Part shown: one piece after another, positions 14,945 to 22,728 of the stretch
How the letters are laid out: each line of letters begins with the position of its first letter
Numbering within the stretch: the stretch's first letter is position 1
From: a bacterium
GTDB lineage: Bacteria > JAMCPX01
Direction of reading: 5' to 3'
Assembly: GCA_021787665.1 (NCBI GenBank)
Contig: JAJYLN010000024.1
Location: 1 to 34,976, forward strand
Length of the DNA: 34,976 bases
Notes under the pieces: model-generated
Seen by the model: only the letters and a program-made list of their open reading frames with translations
The model's database searches: none
Told to the model about the DNA's origin: nothing
Translations under genes and position numbers: made by a program

Positions 14945-15817
14945 TCATGTTAAGCATGCAATCTCTGCAAAGTTTTCGCCCAGCAGCCTTTTTTGCACGC
15001 CCTTGTCAGGGAACAGTCTCTCTATTCTTTTCTTTATAAATCCGTAATCGAATTTCCCGTCTTGTCCGTAAAACCCGAACGGACCGTCCGTTCCGAACAC
15101 GCAGCGCTCTACCCCCAGATACACAACCGCATCCCTTGTTATCCTGTCGCCCACGTAGCTCGTCTGGGAAAGGTCCACGTACACATTCTTGTTGTCTTTA
15201 ATCTTCTTCCAGGTCTCCCGATACGCCGGAAAGCCTGCGTGTGCGAGTATAATCTTCAACCCGGGCACTACTTTTAAAAGACTGGAGAAATCCCCTTCTT
15301 CACCGAACCCGACATGGATAAGCAGGGGCCTACCGGCCTTTGCAAGCCCGCTTGCAACAGGCGCAAGATCCACGGGCCTATAGCGGTGCCAGAAGGAGTG
15401 CGCCTTGATGCCTATCGCGCCCGGCATATTTTCCCACCGCTCATATTCCTTCACCGGGTCGTTCTTACCTTTCGGGTTCACGAATATCCAGCCGAAAAAC
15501 CTGCCGGGGTGTCTCTTCACGGCATCGAAGACCGGCCCGTTGTCCGGGTCCTTGTCAATCGCATAGGCCTTGCCGAGTAAGATGATGTCGCCCTGAGCAT
15601 TGAAGTTGGCAACAAGGGACTTGCCTATGCCCCGCATGCTTTTATGTGTTAAAAGGAACTGTAAAAGTCCCACCAGAAAGGTCGAAGGCTCCTTAAAGGG
15701 CTCGACCATGCCTGCCATAAGCGCCACCTTATCGACCCCGCTTGCCTCCATCCTGCTCAACAGCTCGTCTGTCTTCAGCAGGCGCTCCTCAAGATGATAG
15801 TGACAGTCGATGATCAT
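14945..15817 (-). CDS. Amidohydrolase-like TIM-barrel protein (amidohydro_2)
   Basis: A 290-residue protein with the layout of metal-dependent hydrolases/decarboxylases of the amidohydrolase_2 group: HxH near the N-terminus (DCHYHLEE, H6 and H8), a histidine in LLIHVGFGEEG, another in IILAHAGFPAYRE, and the final aspartate in VFGTDGPFG. The substrate is not evident. The start at 15817 has AGGAGGTG 5 bases upstream; the frame extends 24 codons further without a site. It is followed after 15 bases by the hicA remnant on the same strand. The 128 bases before sufD hold no recognisable element except a weak 6-bp hairpin. Confidence 0.85.
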   Translation of the reverse strand: MIIDCHYHLEERLLKTDELLSRMEASGVDKVALMAGMVEPFKEPSTFLVGLLQFLLTHKSMRGIGKSLVANFNAQGDIILLGKAYAIDKDPDNGPVFDAVKRHPGRFFGWIFVNPKGKNDPVKEYERWENMPGAIGIKAHSFWHRYRPVDLAPVASGLAKAGRPLLIHVGFGEEGDFSSLLKVVPGLKIILAHAGFPAYRETWKKIKDNKNVYVDLSQTSYVGDRITRDAVVYLGVERCVFGTDGPFGFYGQDGKFDYGFIKKRIERLFPDKGVQKRLLGENFAEIACLT

Positions 15818-15945
15818 ACAGCACCTCCTGTATCCGGATGCCTCAAGTATACAGCAAACGGTCCTGACAGGCAATTCAAGAGGAACCAAAAAATCTCATG
15901 GTCCAATAAGGACGTTTGCGTCCTGTCAGGCTGGGGGAAAGGGGA

Positions 15946-17106
15946 TCAGGTGGGCAGCAGGGCCTGGAGCAGGCTCATAGGCCTGTGGTGCAGGAGCGAG
16001 GATAAAAAGCCCTCGGTGATCAGCCGTTCGGCTTCCTTGTGGGGTATGCCCCTGCTCTTCAGGTAGAACAGTGCCTCCTCGTCGACCATGCCGGAGCTGG
16101 CACTGTGGGAGGCAACGACGTCATCCTCATCTATCCAGAGGCTCGGAATGCCGTTGAACTTCGCTTGCTCCCCGAGCAGGATGGACTTCTCGGTCTGCTC
16201 CACCTTTGCCCGTTTCGAGCCTGATGCTATGTGCGTCAGGGCCCGGTAGATCACCTTCGCCTGGTTGAGCACTGCGGCACGTATCATCACGGACGTGACG
16301 GTATCCGGAGCAGCGTGGAAGGTCTCGTAGGAGATATCCTTCTGCGACTCTCCCACGCCGGTGATCACGCCTGTCATTCTGCTCTCAGCGTGCGCCCCGA
16401 CGAGCAGGGAACGCGTGCTCATGGCTACGTCCGACTCGCCGATGTCGATGTTGTACCAGTCTACCGAGGCACCTTCCGCCACGCTGGCCTGCTTGATAGC
16501 GGTATAGAAGGCGCCCTTCATAGACCTGTTCAGGGTGACGTACTCGAGCCGCGAGCCGCTGCCTGCATAGACCTCAGCGTTGTCCGCGATCAGGTCCGTC
16601 CCGCGGCCTTCGACGATCCGCAACAGAACCAGATGTACGCCGGGGCCGAGTACGATGAGATCGTGATGCACGAGCAGGCCGCTCTCCTGGTCTGCCTTCA
16701 CCAGCCCGACGATAGGCCCCCCGGGGCTATCGTTTGCGTGGATGGAAAATCCGCGCGCGTACGCCCTGTCCATCCGCAGATAGGACTCGTCCATCGCATG
16801 GAACTTGCCCCTTCCCTGCGTATCGAGCCTCAGCAGGTCGAAGACCCCGGGCGGCACGTGCCTGTTAGCGGCGTCGATTTCTTCCACGGACAGCGCTGCA
16901 GAATTGACGATGCCCTCATGGGAAAGAGAGCCGTCTATGTCGGCGATGACCTGTCTGCTGCCGAGCTTCTCCGCGATGTCTCTGCTATAGGCAGCACGGA
17001 CCGGGGGCTTTGCCCCGGCAAGGATATTGAGTGCGTCAGGACTGATGGTTTTTGTGCTGAGTCTTTTCCAAGCAGGCAGGGAGATGCCGGTGGCGCTGGT
17101 GCTCAT
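15946..17106 (-). CDS. sufD: SufD-type FeS cluster assembly scaffold subunit
   Basis: A 386-residue member of the SufB/SufD beta-helix family. It ends with the typical EDDVVASHSASSGMVDEEALFYLKSRGI segment, which includes the SHSASSG region with a histidine conserved in SufD. SufD pairs with SufB on the SufBC2D complex. The start lies 4 bases after the sufB stop. It has a shorter similarity to E. coli SufD than sufB has to its own orthologue, but position and the C-terminal motif support the call. Confidence 0.9.
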   Translation of the reverse strand: MSTSATGISLPAWKRLSTKTISPDALNILAGAKPPVRAAYSRDIAEKLGSRQVIADIDGSLSHEGIVNSAALSVEEIDAANRHVPPGVFDLLRLDTQGRGKFHAMDESYLRMDRAYARGFSIHANDSPGGPIVGLVKADQESGLLVHHDLIVLGPGVHLVLLRIVEGRGTDLIADNAEVYAGSGSRLEYVTLNRSMKGAFYTAIKQASVAEGASVDWYNIDIGESDVAMSTRSLLVGAHAESRMTGVITGVGESQKDISYETFHAAPDTVTSVMIRAAVLNQAKVIYRALTHIASGSKRAKVEQTEKSILLGEQAKFNGIPSLWIDEDDVVASHSASSGMVDEEALFYLKSRGIPHKEAERLITEGFLSSLLHHRPMSLLQALLPT

Positions 17107-17110
17107 GTCC

Positions 17111-18505
17111 TCAGGCGCCCTTCATCTCGAGCTGGATGAGCCTGTTCAGCTCGACCGCATAGCCCATCGGCAGCTCCTTGGCAACAGGCTCTATGAAGCC
17201 CCGGACGATAAGGGCAACGGCATCGTCACGCGATACGCCGCGGCTCATGAGGTAGAAGAGCTGCTCTTCGTCGATCCTGCCCACGGTGGCCTCGTGTCCC
17301 ACGGATGACTGCGGCGTGAACTGTTCGATGATGGGGATGGTGTCCACGCTGGACCTGTCATCGAGCATGAGGGACTGGCACTCGACGTGGGCCCGCGCGC
17401 CGGTCGCGTTGCCGGTTATCTTCACGAGCCCGCGGTACACGGACCTGCCGCCGTCCTTGCTGATGCTCTTCGCCGTGATACTCGCACTCGTGTCCGGCGC
17501 CATGAGTATGACTTTCGCGCCGGTATCCTTGTTCTGGCCCTTGCCCGCAAAGGCAATATTGAGGTGCTCTGCCCGTGCGCCCTTGCCCACCAAGAGGGAT
17601 GCAGGGTAGAGCATCGTGACGCCGCTCCCCAGGGAGCCACCGACCCATTCCATGATGCCGTTCTCGTATACGAGGGCGCGCTTGGTATTGAGGTTATAGA
17701 CGTCCGTGCTCCAGTTCTGTATCGTCGTGTACCTCGCCCGGGCGCCGTCTTTTACGAAAATTTCCACGACCGCGGAGTGCAGGGAACTGACGCTGTACCG
17801 CGGGGCCGTGCACCCTTCTATGTAGTGCACCTCCGCGCCCGGCTCTACGATGATCAGCGTGTGCTCGAACTGCCCGAAGGACCTGGTGTTCATCCTGAAG
17901 TAGGTCTGCAGGGGTATCTCGACCTTCACGCCCTTCGGAACGTACACGAAGCTGCCGCCGCTCCATACCGCCCCATGCAGGGCCGAGAACTTGTTATCGG
18001 TCGCCGGCACGCACTTCGTCATGAAGTACTCCTTCACGAGCTCCGGGTGCTCCCTGACCGCGGAGTCCATGTCTGTGAAGATCACCCCTTTGCTGTCCCA
18101 GGCCTTCTTGAGATTCGTGTAAACGGCTTCTGACTCGTATTGCGCCACGAGGCCGGCGAGGTACTTCTTCTCTGTCTCCGGGATCCCCAGCGCGTCGTAG
18201 GTCTTCTTTATGTCTTCCGGCACGTCCTCCCACCGCATTGCCTTGTAATCCTCCGGCCTTATGTAGAAGATGATCTCGTCGAAGTCGAGCCGCGAAAGGT
18301 CCGGCCCCCAGGTCGGCACAGGCTTGCCCAGGAAAATGCGGTACGACTCGAGCCTCTTCTCGAGCATCCATCCGGGCTCCTTCTTTTGCCCGGATATCTC
18401 CCGGATGATCTCCTCGTTGAGTCCTTTCCTTGCCCGGAACACGTACCTGGAGTCAGCGGGCTTGTCTATGATGCCTTCGGCCGGGTCTGTCACTGAAGCT
18501 CCCAC
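17111..18505 (-). CDS. sufB: SufB FeS cluster assembly scaffold subunit
   Basis: A 464-residue SufB, close to the family length. Marks include FDEIIFYIRPED, FSALHGAVWSGGSFVYVPKGV, EGCTAPRYSVSSLHSAVVEIFV with the cysteine in GCTAP, NWSTDVYNLNTKRA and the C-terminal GHEATVGRIDEEQLFYLMSRG. The start codon is a GTG at 18505, directly abutting the sufC stop (TGA then GTG), with a purine-rich GAGAGAGG upstream. It builds and transfers Fe-S clusters together with SufC and SufD. Confidence 0.97.
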   Translation of the reverse strand: MGASVTDPAEGIIDKPADSRYVFRARKGLNEEIIREISGQKKEPGWMLEKRLESYRIFLGKPVPTWGPDLSRLDFDEIIFYIRPEDYKAMRWEDVPEDIKKTYDALGIPETEKKYLAGLVAQYESEAVYTNLKKAWDSKGVIFTDMDSAVREHPELVKEYFMTKCVPATDNKFSALHGAVWSGGSFVYVPKGVKVEIPLQTYFRMNTRSFGQFEHTLIIVEPGAEVHYIEGCTAPRYSVSSLHSAVVEIFVKDGARARYTTIQNWSTDVYNLNTKRALVYENGIMEWVGGSLGSGVTMLYPASLLVGKGARAEHLNIAFAGKGQNKDTGAKVILMAPDTSASITAKSISKDGGRSVYRGLVKITGNATGARAHVECQSLMLDDRSSVDTIPIIEQFTPQSSVGHEATVGRIDEEQLFYLMSRGVSRDDAVALIVRGFIEPVAKELPMGYAVELNRLIQLEMKGA

Positions 18506-19246
18506 TCAAGCCTCTCTCACCCACTCGTAGCCCATCTTGTCGAGCTGCTGGGCGAGCTCATAGCCGCCGGACTTGACTATCCTGCCTCCGACCATGATGT
18601 GGACGAACCCGGGCTCGATGTACTCGAGCACGCGCTGATAGTGGGTTATCAGAAGGAGGGAGAGACGATCTTCATGGATGAGCCTGTTCACGCCCTCGGC
18701 CACGAGTCTCAGCGCGTCGATGTCCAGGCCTGAGTCTATCTCGTCGAGGACCGCGAGCTTGGGGACGAGTACGGCCATCTGCAGGACCTCGTTGCGTTTC
18801 TTTTCTCCGCCGGAAAAACCTTCGTTGAGGTACCGGTCAAGGAATGACTGCGGTATGGACATGGCCTCCGCCCTCTTGAGGAGCGCCCGGTGGAACGCGA
18901 GTATCGGGACGTCCTTCCTCTCCTTCGCTTCTGCCGCTGTCCTGAGGAAGTTCTCCACCGATACGCCGCTGACCTCCATGGGGTACTGGAAGCCGAGAAA
19001 AATGCCGAGACGAGCGCGCTCGTCAACCGGCATATGCAGTATCGAGGCACCGTTGAACCGTATGTCTCCGCCGGTCACCTTATACCTGGGATGTCCCATG
19101 ATTGCATAGGACAGCGTGGACTTGCCGGACCCGTTAGGGCCCATGAGGGCATGGACCTCCAGCGGATTTATGGTCAGGTCAAGACCATTGATAATCTTTT
19201 TGCCTTCTATCTCTACGTGCAGTGCCTCTATCTCGAGCAAGGGCAT
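18506..19246 (-). CDS. sufC: SufC ATPase of the Fe-S assembly complex
   Basis: A 246-residue ABC-type ATPase: Walker A GPNGSGKST, the Q-loop in FLGFQYPMEVSGV, signature LNEGFSGGEKKRNEVLQM and Walker B VLDEIDSGLDIDAL. The SGGEKKRNE signature followed by DSGLDIDAL is typical of SufC. The start at 19246 has GGAGG 5 bases upstream; an in-frame ATG at 19276 does not. First gene of sufCBD. No sufS, sufU/sufE or Rrf2-type regulator gene adjoins. Confidence 0.97.
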   Translation of the reverse strand: MPLLEIEALHVEIEGKKIINGLDLTINPLEVHALMGPNGSGKSTLSYAIMGHPRYKVTGGDIRFNGASILHMPVDERARLGIFLGFQYPMEVSGVSVENFLRTAAEAKERKDVPILAFHRALLKRAEAMSIPQSFLDRYLNEGFSGGEKKRNEVLQMAVLVPKLAVLDEIDSGLDIDALRLVAEGVNRLIHEDRLSLLLITHYQRVLEYIEPGFVHIMVGGRIVKSGGYELAQQLDKMGYEWVREA

Positions 19247-19265
19247 AGAACCTCCGACCTTTCGT

Positions 19266-19294
19266 ATGATAGTCATTTATTAAAAAGACTTCAA
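19266..19294 (-). promoter_or_regulatory. Likely promoter for sufCBD
   Basis: On the minus strand TTGAAG (19294-19289), a 17-base spacer and TATCAT (19271-19266) lie 20 bases before the sufC start. Both hexamers match consensus at 4 or 5 of 6 positions. The site sits between sufC and the preceding TPR gene, so suf can be expressed independently. Confidence 0.6.
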
Positions 19295-19318
19295 CAAGGC
19301 AAGGGCTTTTGTCAGGAC

Positions 19319-20215
19319 TTAGTTTATCTTCTTCAGCAGCGCTTCGGCCTTTGGCCGGTCCCACCACTGATAATGCGCCGGCCATGCCGGGTGCTTCTCG
19401 TCCAGGATGTCCTGGAGTTCCTTACGCGCCTGTGCCCTGTCCCCGTCTTTGAGCAGGGTATGTGCCAGGTCGATCCGTGCAAGCGTAAAGTGGGGATCGA
19501 TTTTCAGCGTCTCCTCCAGATAGCGTTTCGACGTAGCGAGGCTGCCGCCCACGAACCACGGCACCTCCCTGTAGAACAGTCCGAGACCGTCGAGGACCAA
19601 GGCGCTGTTCGGGGCGAGCTTCTGCGCCTCGAAGAGGTGGCTCTTTACGGGCTTGAGCATGATCATGGATTCCAGTATGCCCTTGAGCTGCGCTATGCGG
19701 CCGACGTTTGCGGCCCACCAGAACCAGCCATCCCACCTCCCCGGGGCGAGGTCTATGATCTGCTGTGCCGATGCCTTGCCCTGCTCGTAGGCTCGCAGCC
19801 TGTCACCGATGTGCTGACTGAATTCACCGAGGTTTGAATAGGACTCCGCGAGGATAACATACGCATCGACCTTGCCATCGATATTGTCCGGGTGCGCCTT
19901 GATATACTTCTCGCATAGCTGAACCGCCGTGTTGATATTTTCGATAGGGTCTGTCGCCATCTGGGAGATCCGGTACGCCTTCCTGAGTTCTGTGGAGACT
20001 GGCTCCCATAGCCTTTCCGGCTCGTTCTGGGTCGTCGACCAGTGGAGCTCGTCGCCCGCTGCAGGCGCTGCGTGTGCCAGGGATAAAGACCATGCCAGGA
20101 CAGCGCAGATCACTACCCATAGCGTTGGAGCTCTGTTTCTTCCCTTTTTCGATATGCCGGACATCAACGCCCCGTTTGCAGGTATACGCAAAGCGGCAAG
20201 CATACAGCCGATCAT
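19319..20215 (-). CDS. Secreted TPR protein (TatT-like), paralogue of the 25744 gene
   Basis: A 298-residue protein with a signal-like hydrophobic segment at about 30-48 (LWVVICAVLAWSLSLAHA), so it is probably exported. The rest is helical with TPR repeats: an AVQLCEKYIKAHPDN region, GRWDGWFWWAANVGRIAQLKGI, then FYREVPWFVGGSLATSKRYL and a repeat with ARKELQDIL. The pattern (WF/YW-A-N-GR..QLKG and PWxVGGS) resembles TRAP-associated TatT-like TPR proteins. The start at 20215 has AAGGAGGGG 5 bases upstream; a start at M18 would place the signal closer to the N-terminus. Its function is unknown. Confidence 0.82.
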   Translation of the reverse strand: MIGCMLAALRIPANGALMSGISKKGRNRAPTLWVVICAVLAWSLSLAHAAPAAGDELHWSTTQNEPERLWEPVSTELRKAYRISQMATDPIENINTAVQLCEKYIKAHPDNIDGKVDAYVILAESYSNLGEFSQHIGDRLRAYEQGKASAQQIIDLAPGRWDGWFWWAANVGRIAQLKGILESMIMLKPVKSHLFEAQKLAPNSALVLDGLGLFYREVPWFVGGSLATSKRYLEETLKIDPHFTLARIDLAHTLLKDGDRAQARKELQDILDEKHPAWPAHYQWWDRPKAEALLKKIN

Positions 20216-20398
20216 AGGGCCCCTCCTTTCTTTGCAGAAGTATACCCATAGTTCTCCTGTCAAGGCAAGAGGCCCCTTCCTTTGATATGCCCGGCATCGC
20301 CGAAAACGCTTTCCTTCAATGCTATCATTTCCGCTGATCACGTGTTGTATAAGAGCCTGCAAGAATCATGCGGCGGAGGCGGCTGCTACTGCGGCAAC

Positions 20399-20428
20399 TT
20401 GACAAAAAATGCAGGAATTGATTACATA
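20399..20428 (+). promoter_or_regulatory. Likely promoter of the epimerase-GMC-cytochrome operon
   Basis: TTGACA (20399-20404), an 18-base spacer and TACATA (20423-20428). The -35 is perfect and the -10 moderate. It lies in the 283-base divergent gap, 20 bases before a tiny frame with a strong ribosome site. Confidence 0.55.
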
Positions 20429-20448
20429 AACGCTGCGGAGGTAATTGT

Positions 20449-20481
20449 ATGACGGATATTTTTTCAAGGCTTTATAAGTAA
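20449..20481 (+). CDS. Possible 10-residue leader peptide
   Basis: GCGGAGG with a 7-base spacing precedes ATG at 20449, and the frame encodes MTDIFSRLYK followed by TAA, 17 bases before the epimerase ATG. The epimerase itself has only AGAGG at a long distance (12 bases), so ribosomes terminating here might reinitiate on it. No run of a single amino acid is present, so classical attenuation is not indicated. Chance cannot be excluded. Confidence 0.35.
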   Translation: MTDIFSRLYK

Positions 20482-20498
20482 AGAGGATAACGCCCACT

Positions 20499-21506
20499 AT
20501 GCCTTCAGGAAAACAAAGCAGGAAGCAACAAAAAAAGACGCAGAAGGTCGTCATAACCGGCGTCAATAGCTTTATCGGCTCCAACTTATCGAGGCGCCTG
20601 GCGAACGACCCGCGATACCAGCTCGTCATCATAGATATAAAGAAGCCGGACTTCCTCGAGAAGGGAGTTAAGTTCTATAAGATAGACATCACGGAGCCGA
20701 TGATAGACGGCGTGATCGCGGATATCCTGAAGAAGGAGGCCGTCGATATGGTGGTCCACCTCGCCTTTCTCTCCAGTCCTATCAAGAACACGACCCTGTC
20801 GCACGAGCTCGAGGTGATCGGCACCCTGAACATGATACACGCATCTTCAGCGATAAAGCTGAAGAAGTTCATTCTCAAGTCGACCACCATGGCGTACGGC
20901 GCAAACGCTACCAATCCGAACTTTATTACCGAGGAGCACCCCCTGAGAGCGGACCATGGCGTGGCATACCTGAGAGACAAGATGGAGGTGGAGCACATTG
21001 TCAGGAGATTCAGCGAGAAGAACCCCCGCACCGTCGTCACCGTCCTGCGGCCGTGTGCAACACTCGGCCCCACGATAAGGAACTTTCTGACGTCATACCT
21101 TGCGAGTCCTATCATCCTCACGATACTGGGGTTTGACCCGCTGTACCAGTTTGTACACGAGGAGGACGTCATCGATATGTTCAGGGTAGCCGTCGAGGGT
21201 GATTACCCCGGAGCGTTCAACATCGTGGGCAGGGGAGTCCTGCCGTTCAGCACCGTACTGAAGCTGTCCGGCAAGATAGGCATCCCGGCACCATACCCGA
21301 TTGCGTACTCGATAGTAAGCATGATGTGGTCTGCGGGCCTGCTGCCCGTGCCGCCGGTGTTCCTGAACTTCCTGAGATACTCGTGGCTTGCCGATGGAGC
21401 AAAGGCAAAGAAGATGATGAACTTCGAGTCACGCTATACAACGAAGGACACGCTGGAAAGCTTCATGGGCACACAGAGGCTGAGAGAGCTGAGGCTCGTC
21501 GAGTAA
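20499..21506 (+). CDS. NAD(P)-dependent epimerase/dehydratase (extended SDR)
   Basis: A 335-residue extended short-chain dehydrogenase: cofactor motif TGVNSFIG (20-27), a DIKKPDF acidic turn after the second strand, a KSTTMAYG serine/threonine region near 128 and catalytic Y157-x3-K161. The N-terminal 16 residues are strongly basic. Substrates of such proteins are nucleotide sugars, sterols or other hydrophobic alcohols/ketones. Next to an acyltransferase and a GMC oxidoreductase, a lipid-like or sterol-like substrate is possible (inference). An in-frame stop at 20475 fixes the ATG. It is 18 bases from the next gene. Confidence 0.9.
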   Translation: MPSGKQSRKQQKKTQKVVITGVNSFIGSNLSRRLANDPRYQLVIIDIKKPDFLEKGVKFYKIDITEPMIDGVIADILKKEAVDMVVHLAFLSSPIKNTTLSHELEVIGTLNMIHASSAIKLKKFILKSTTMAYGANATNPNFITEEHPLRADHGVAYLRDKMEVEHIVRRFSEKNPRTVVTVLRPCATLGPTIRNFLTSYLASPIILTILGFDPLYQFVHEEDVIDMFRVAVEGDYPGAFNIVGRGVLPFSTVLKLSGKIGIPAPYPIAYSIVSMMWSAGLLPVPPVFLNFLRYSWLADGAKAKKMMNFESRYTTKDTLESFMGTQRLRELRLVE

Positions 21507-21524
21507 CACAAGGAGGGGGGGACT

Positions 21525-22721
21525 ATGCCGAAAGAAAACACAACCATGCTGTCTACCGGGACAAAGGGCGCACCGCGTATAAAAGAGATAGTCGCGCCGG
21601 ATACGGCCATTACGGTACGTCCCGTCAAGTTGTCGCCGCAGACAAAAAAGGTCAGGGTCATCAACCTCAAGAAGCAGAGAAAGACGAAGCCGGAGCAGTA
21701 TGCTGTGGCGACTTCACGGGAGTTCTCCGCGCTGATGAAGGTCATCGAGGACAAGTTCGAAGAGCTCTCAAACAACTACGACGAGAAGTTCAAGTCCCTG
21801 ATAGGCGATATCAAGAAGGAGCGGCGGAGTATCGGCCGGGATTTCTTGTCGGGAACGGCGGAGAAGGCACGGAACTTTGCATCCCAGTTTTCCACGCAGA
21901 GGATCAAGGAGCAGATATCGAGCATCGCCATGTGGGCAACGTCCACCGAGGTCGACGAATTCGGTCTCGATCCGATCTTCACGGCGAAGGCAAAGCCGCT
22001 CTTCGATTTTCTCCACGATAAGTGGTGGAGGGTGGAGACCATCGGTGTGAACCACATACCCTCGACCGGACGTGCGCTGCTCGTCTCGAACCATTCCGGG
22101 GGCATACCTGTCGACGGCGCGATGATCGTGACCTCCATATTCAAGTCGCACCCGGCGCAGAGGTTTACCAGGCCGCTCGTAGAAGACTTTGCCTATTATA
22201 TGCCCTTCATCAACTCATTCCTTACGAAGACCGGTTCCGTGCGGGCATCGCAGGAGAATGCGGAGAGGCTGCTCGAGAGGGACCAACTCGTAGTGGTGTT
22301 CCCTGAAGGTCTGAAGGGCATCGGAAAGCCCTTCAAGTACCGTTATCAGCTCCAGCGGTTCGGTCGCGGAGGGTACATCAAGCTCGCGATGAGGACGCGT
22401 TCGCCCATCGTGCCGGTGGGGGTTGTGGGCGCGGAAGAGGCCTTCCCGATCATAGGGAGGATCGACTGGCTCGGCAAGCTCGTGGGTGCCCCGTATCTGC
22501 CGGTGACGCCCTTTTTCCCCTGGCTCGGTCCCCTCGGCGCGATACCGCTGCCGACGAAATGGTACATAGGGTACGGCGAGCCTGTTGACATGAGTAAGTA
22601 CGGCCCGGATGATGTAGAGGACGACATCCTGATAAACAGGCTTTCCGAGACGATAAGGGATCAGATCCAGGAAATACTGAAGGACTTGCTCAAGCATAGA
22701 AAATCCATCTTTTTCGGATAG
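21525..22721 (+). CDS. PlsC-like lysophospholipid acyltransferase
   Basis: A 398-residue protein. About 130 N-terminal residues are charged and partly coiled-coil-like (MKVIEDKFEELSNNYDEKFK). A PlsC domain follows with the block I variant SNHSGGIPVDGAM (H190, D197, an HX6D spacing used by a subgroup instead of HX4D), block III FPEG (259-262) and a later IVPVGVVGAEEAFP. The enzyme should transfer a fatty acyl chain to a glycerol-phosphate-like or other hydroxyl. Start preceded by AAGGAGGGGGG. It lies 7 bases before the GMC gene. Confidence 0.9.
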   Translation: MPKENTTMLSTGTKGAPRIKEIVAPDTAITVRPVKLSPQTKKVRVINLKKQRKTKPEQYAVATSREFSALMKVIEDKFEELSNNYDEKFKSLIGDIKKERRSIGRDFLSGTAEKARNFASQFSTQRIKEQISSIAMWATSTEVDEFGLDPIFTAKAKPLFDFLHDKWWRVETIGVNHIPSTGRALLVSNHSGGIPVDGAMIVTSIFKSHPAQRFTRPLVEDFAYYMPFINSFLTKTGSVRASQENAERLLERDQLVVVFPEGLKGIGKPFKYRYQLQRFGRGGYIKLAMRTRSPIVPVGVVGAEEAFPIIGRIDWLGKLVGAPYLPVTPFFPWLGPLGAIPLPTKWYIGYGEPVDMSKYGPDDVEDDILINRLSETIRDQIQEILKDLLKHRKSIFFG

Positions 22722-22728
22722 GCCGGCC

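Noticed and set aside
16231-18496. Long plus-strand frames (up to about 300 codons) opposite sufB and sufD
   Set aside because: High GC codon bias of suf genes keeps the opposite frame open; compositions are Arg/His-rich and no family likeness is seen.
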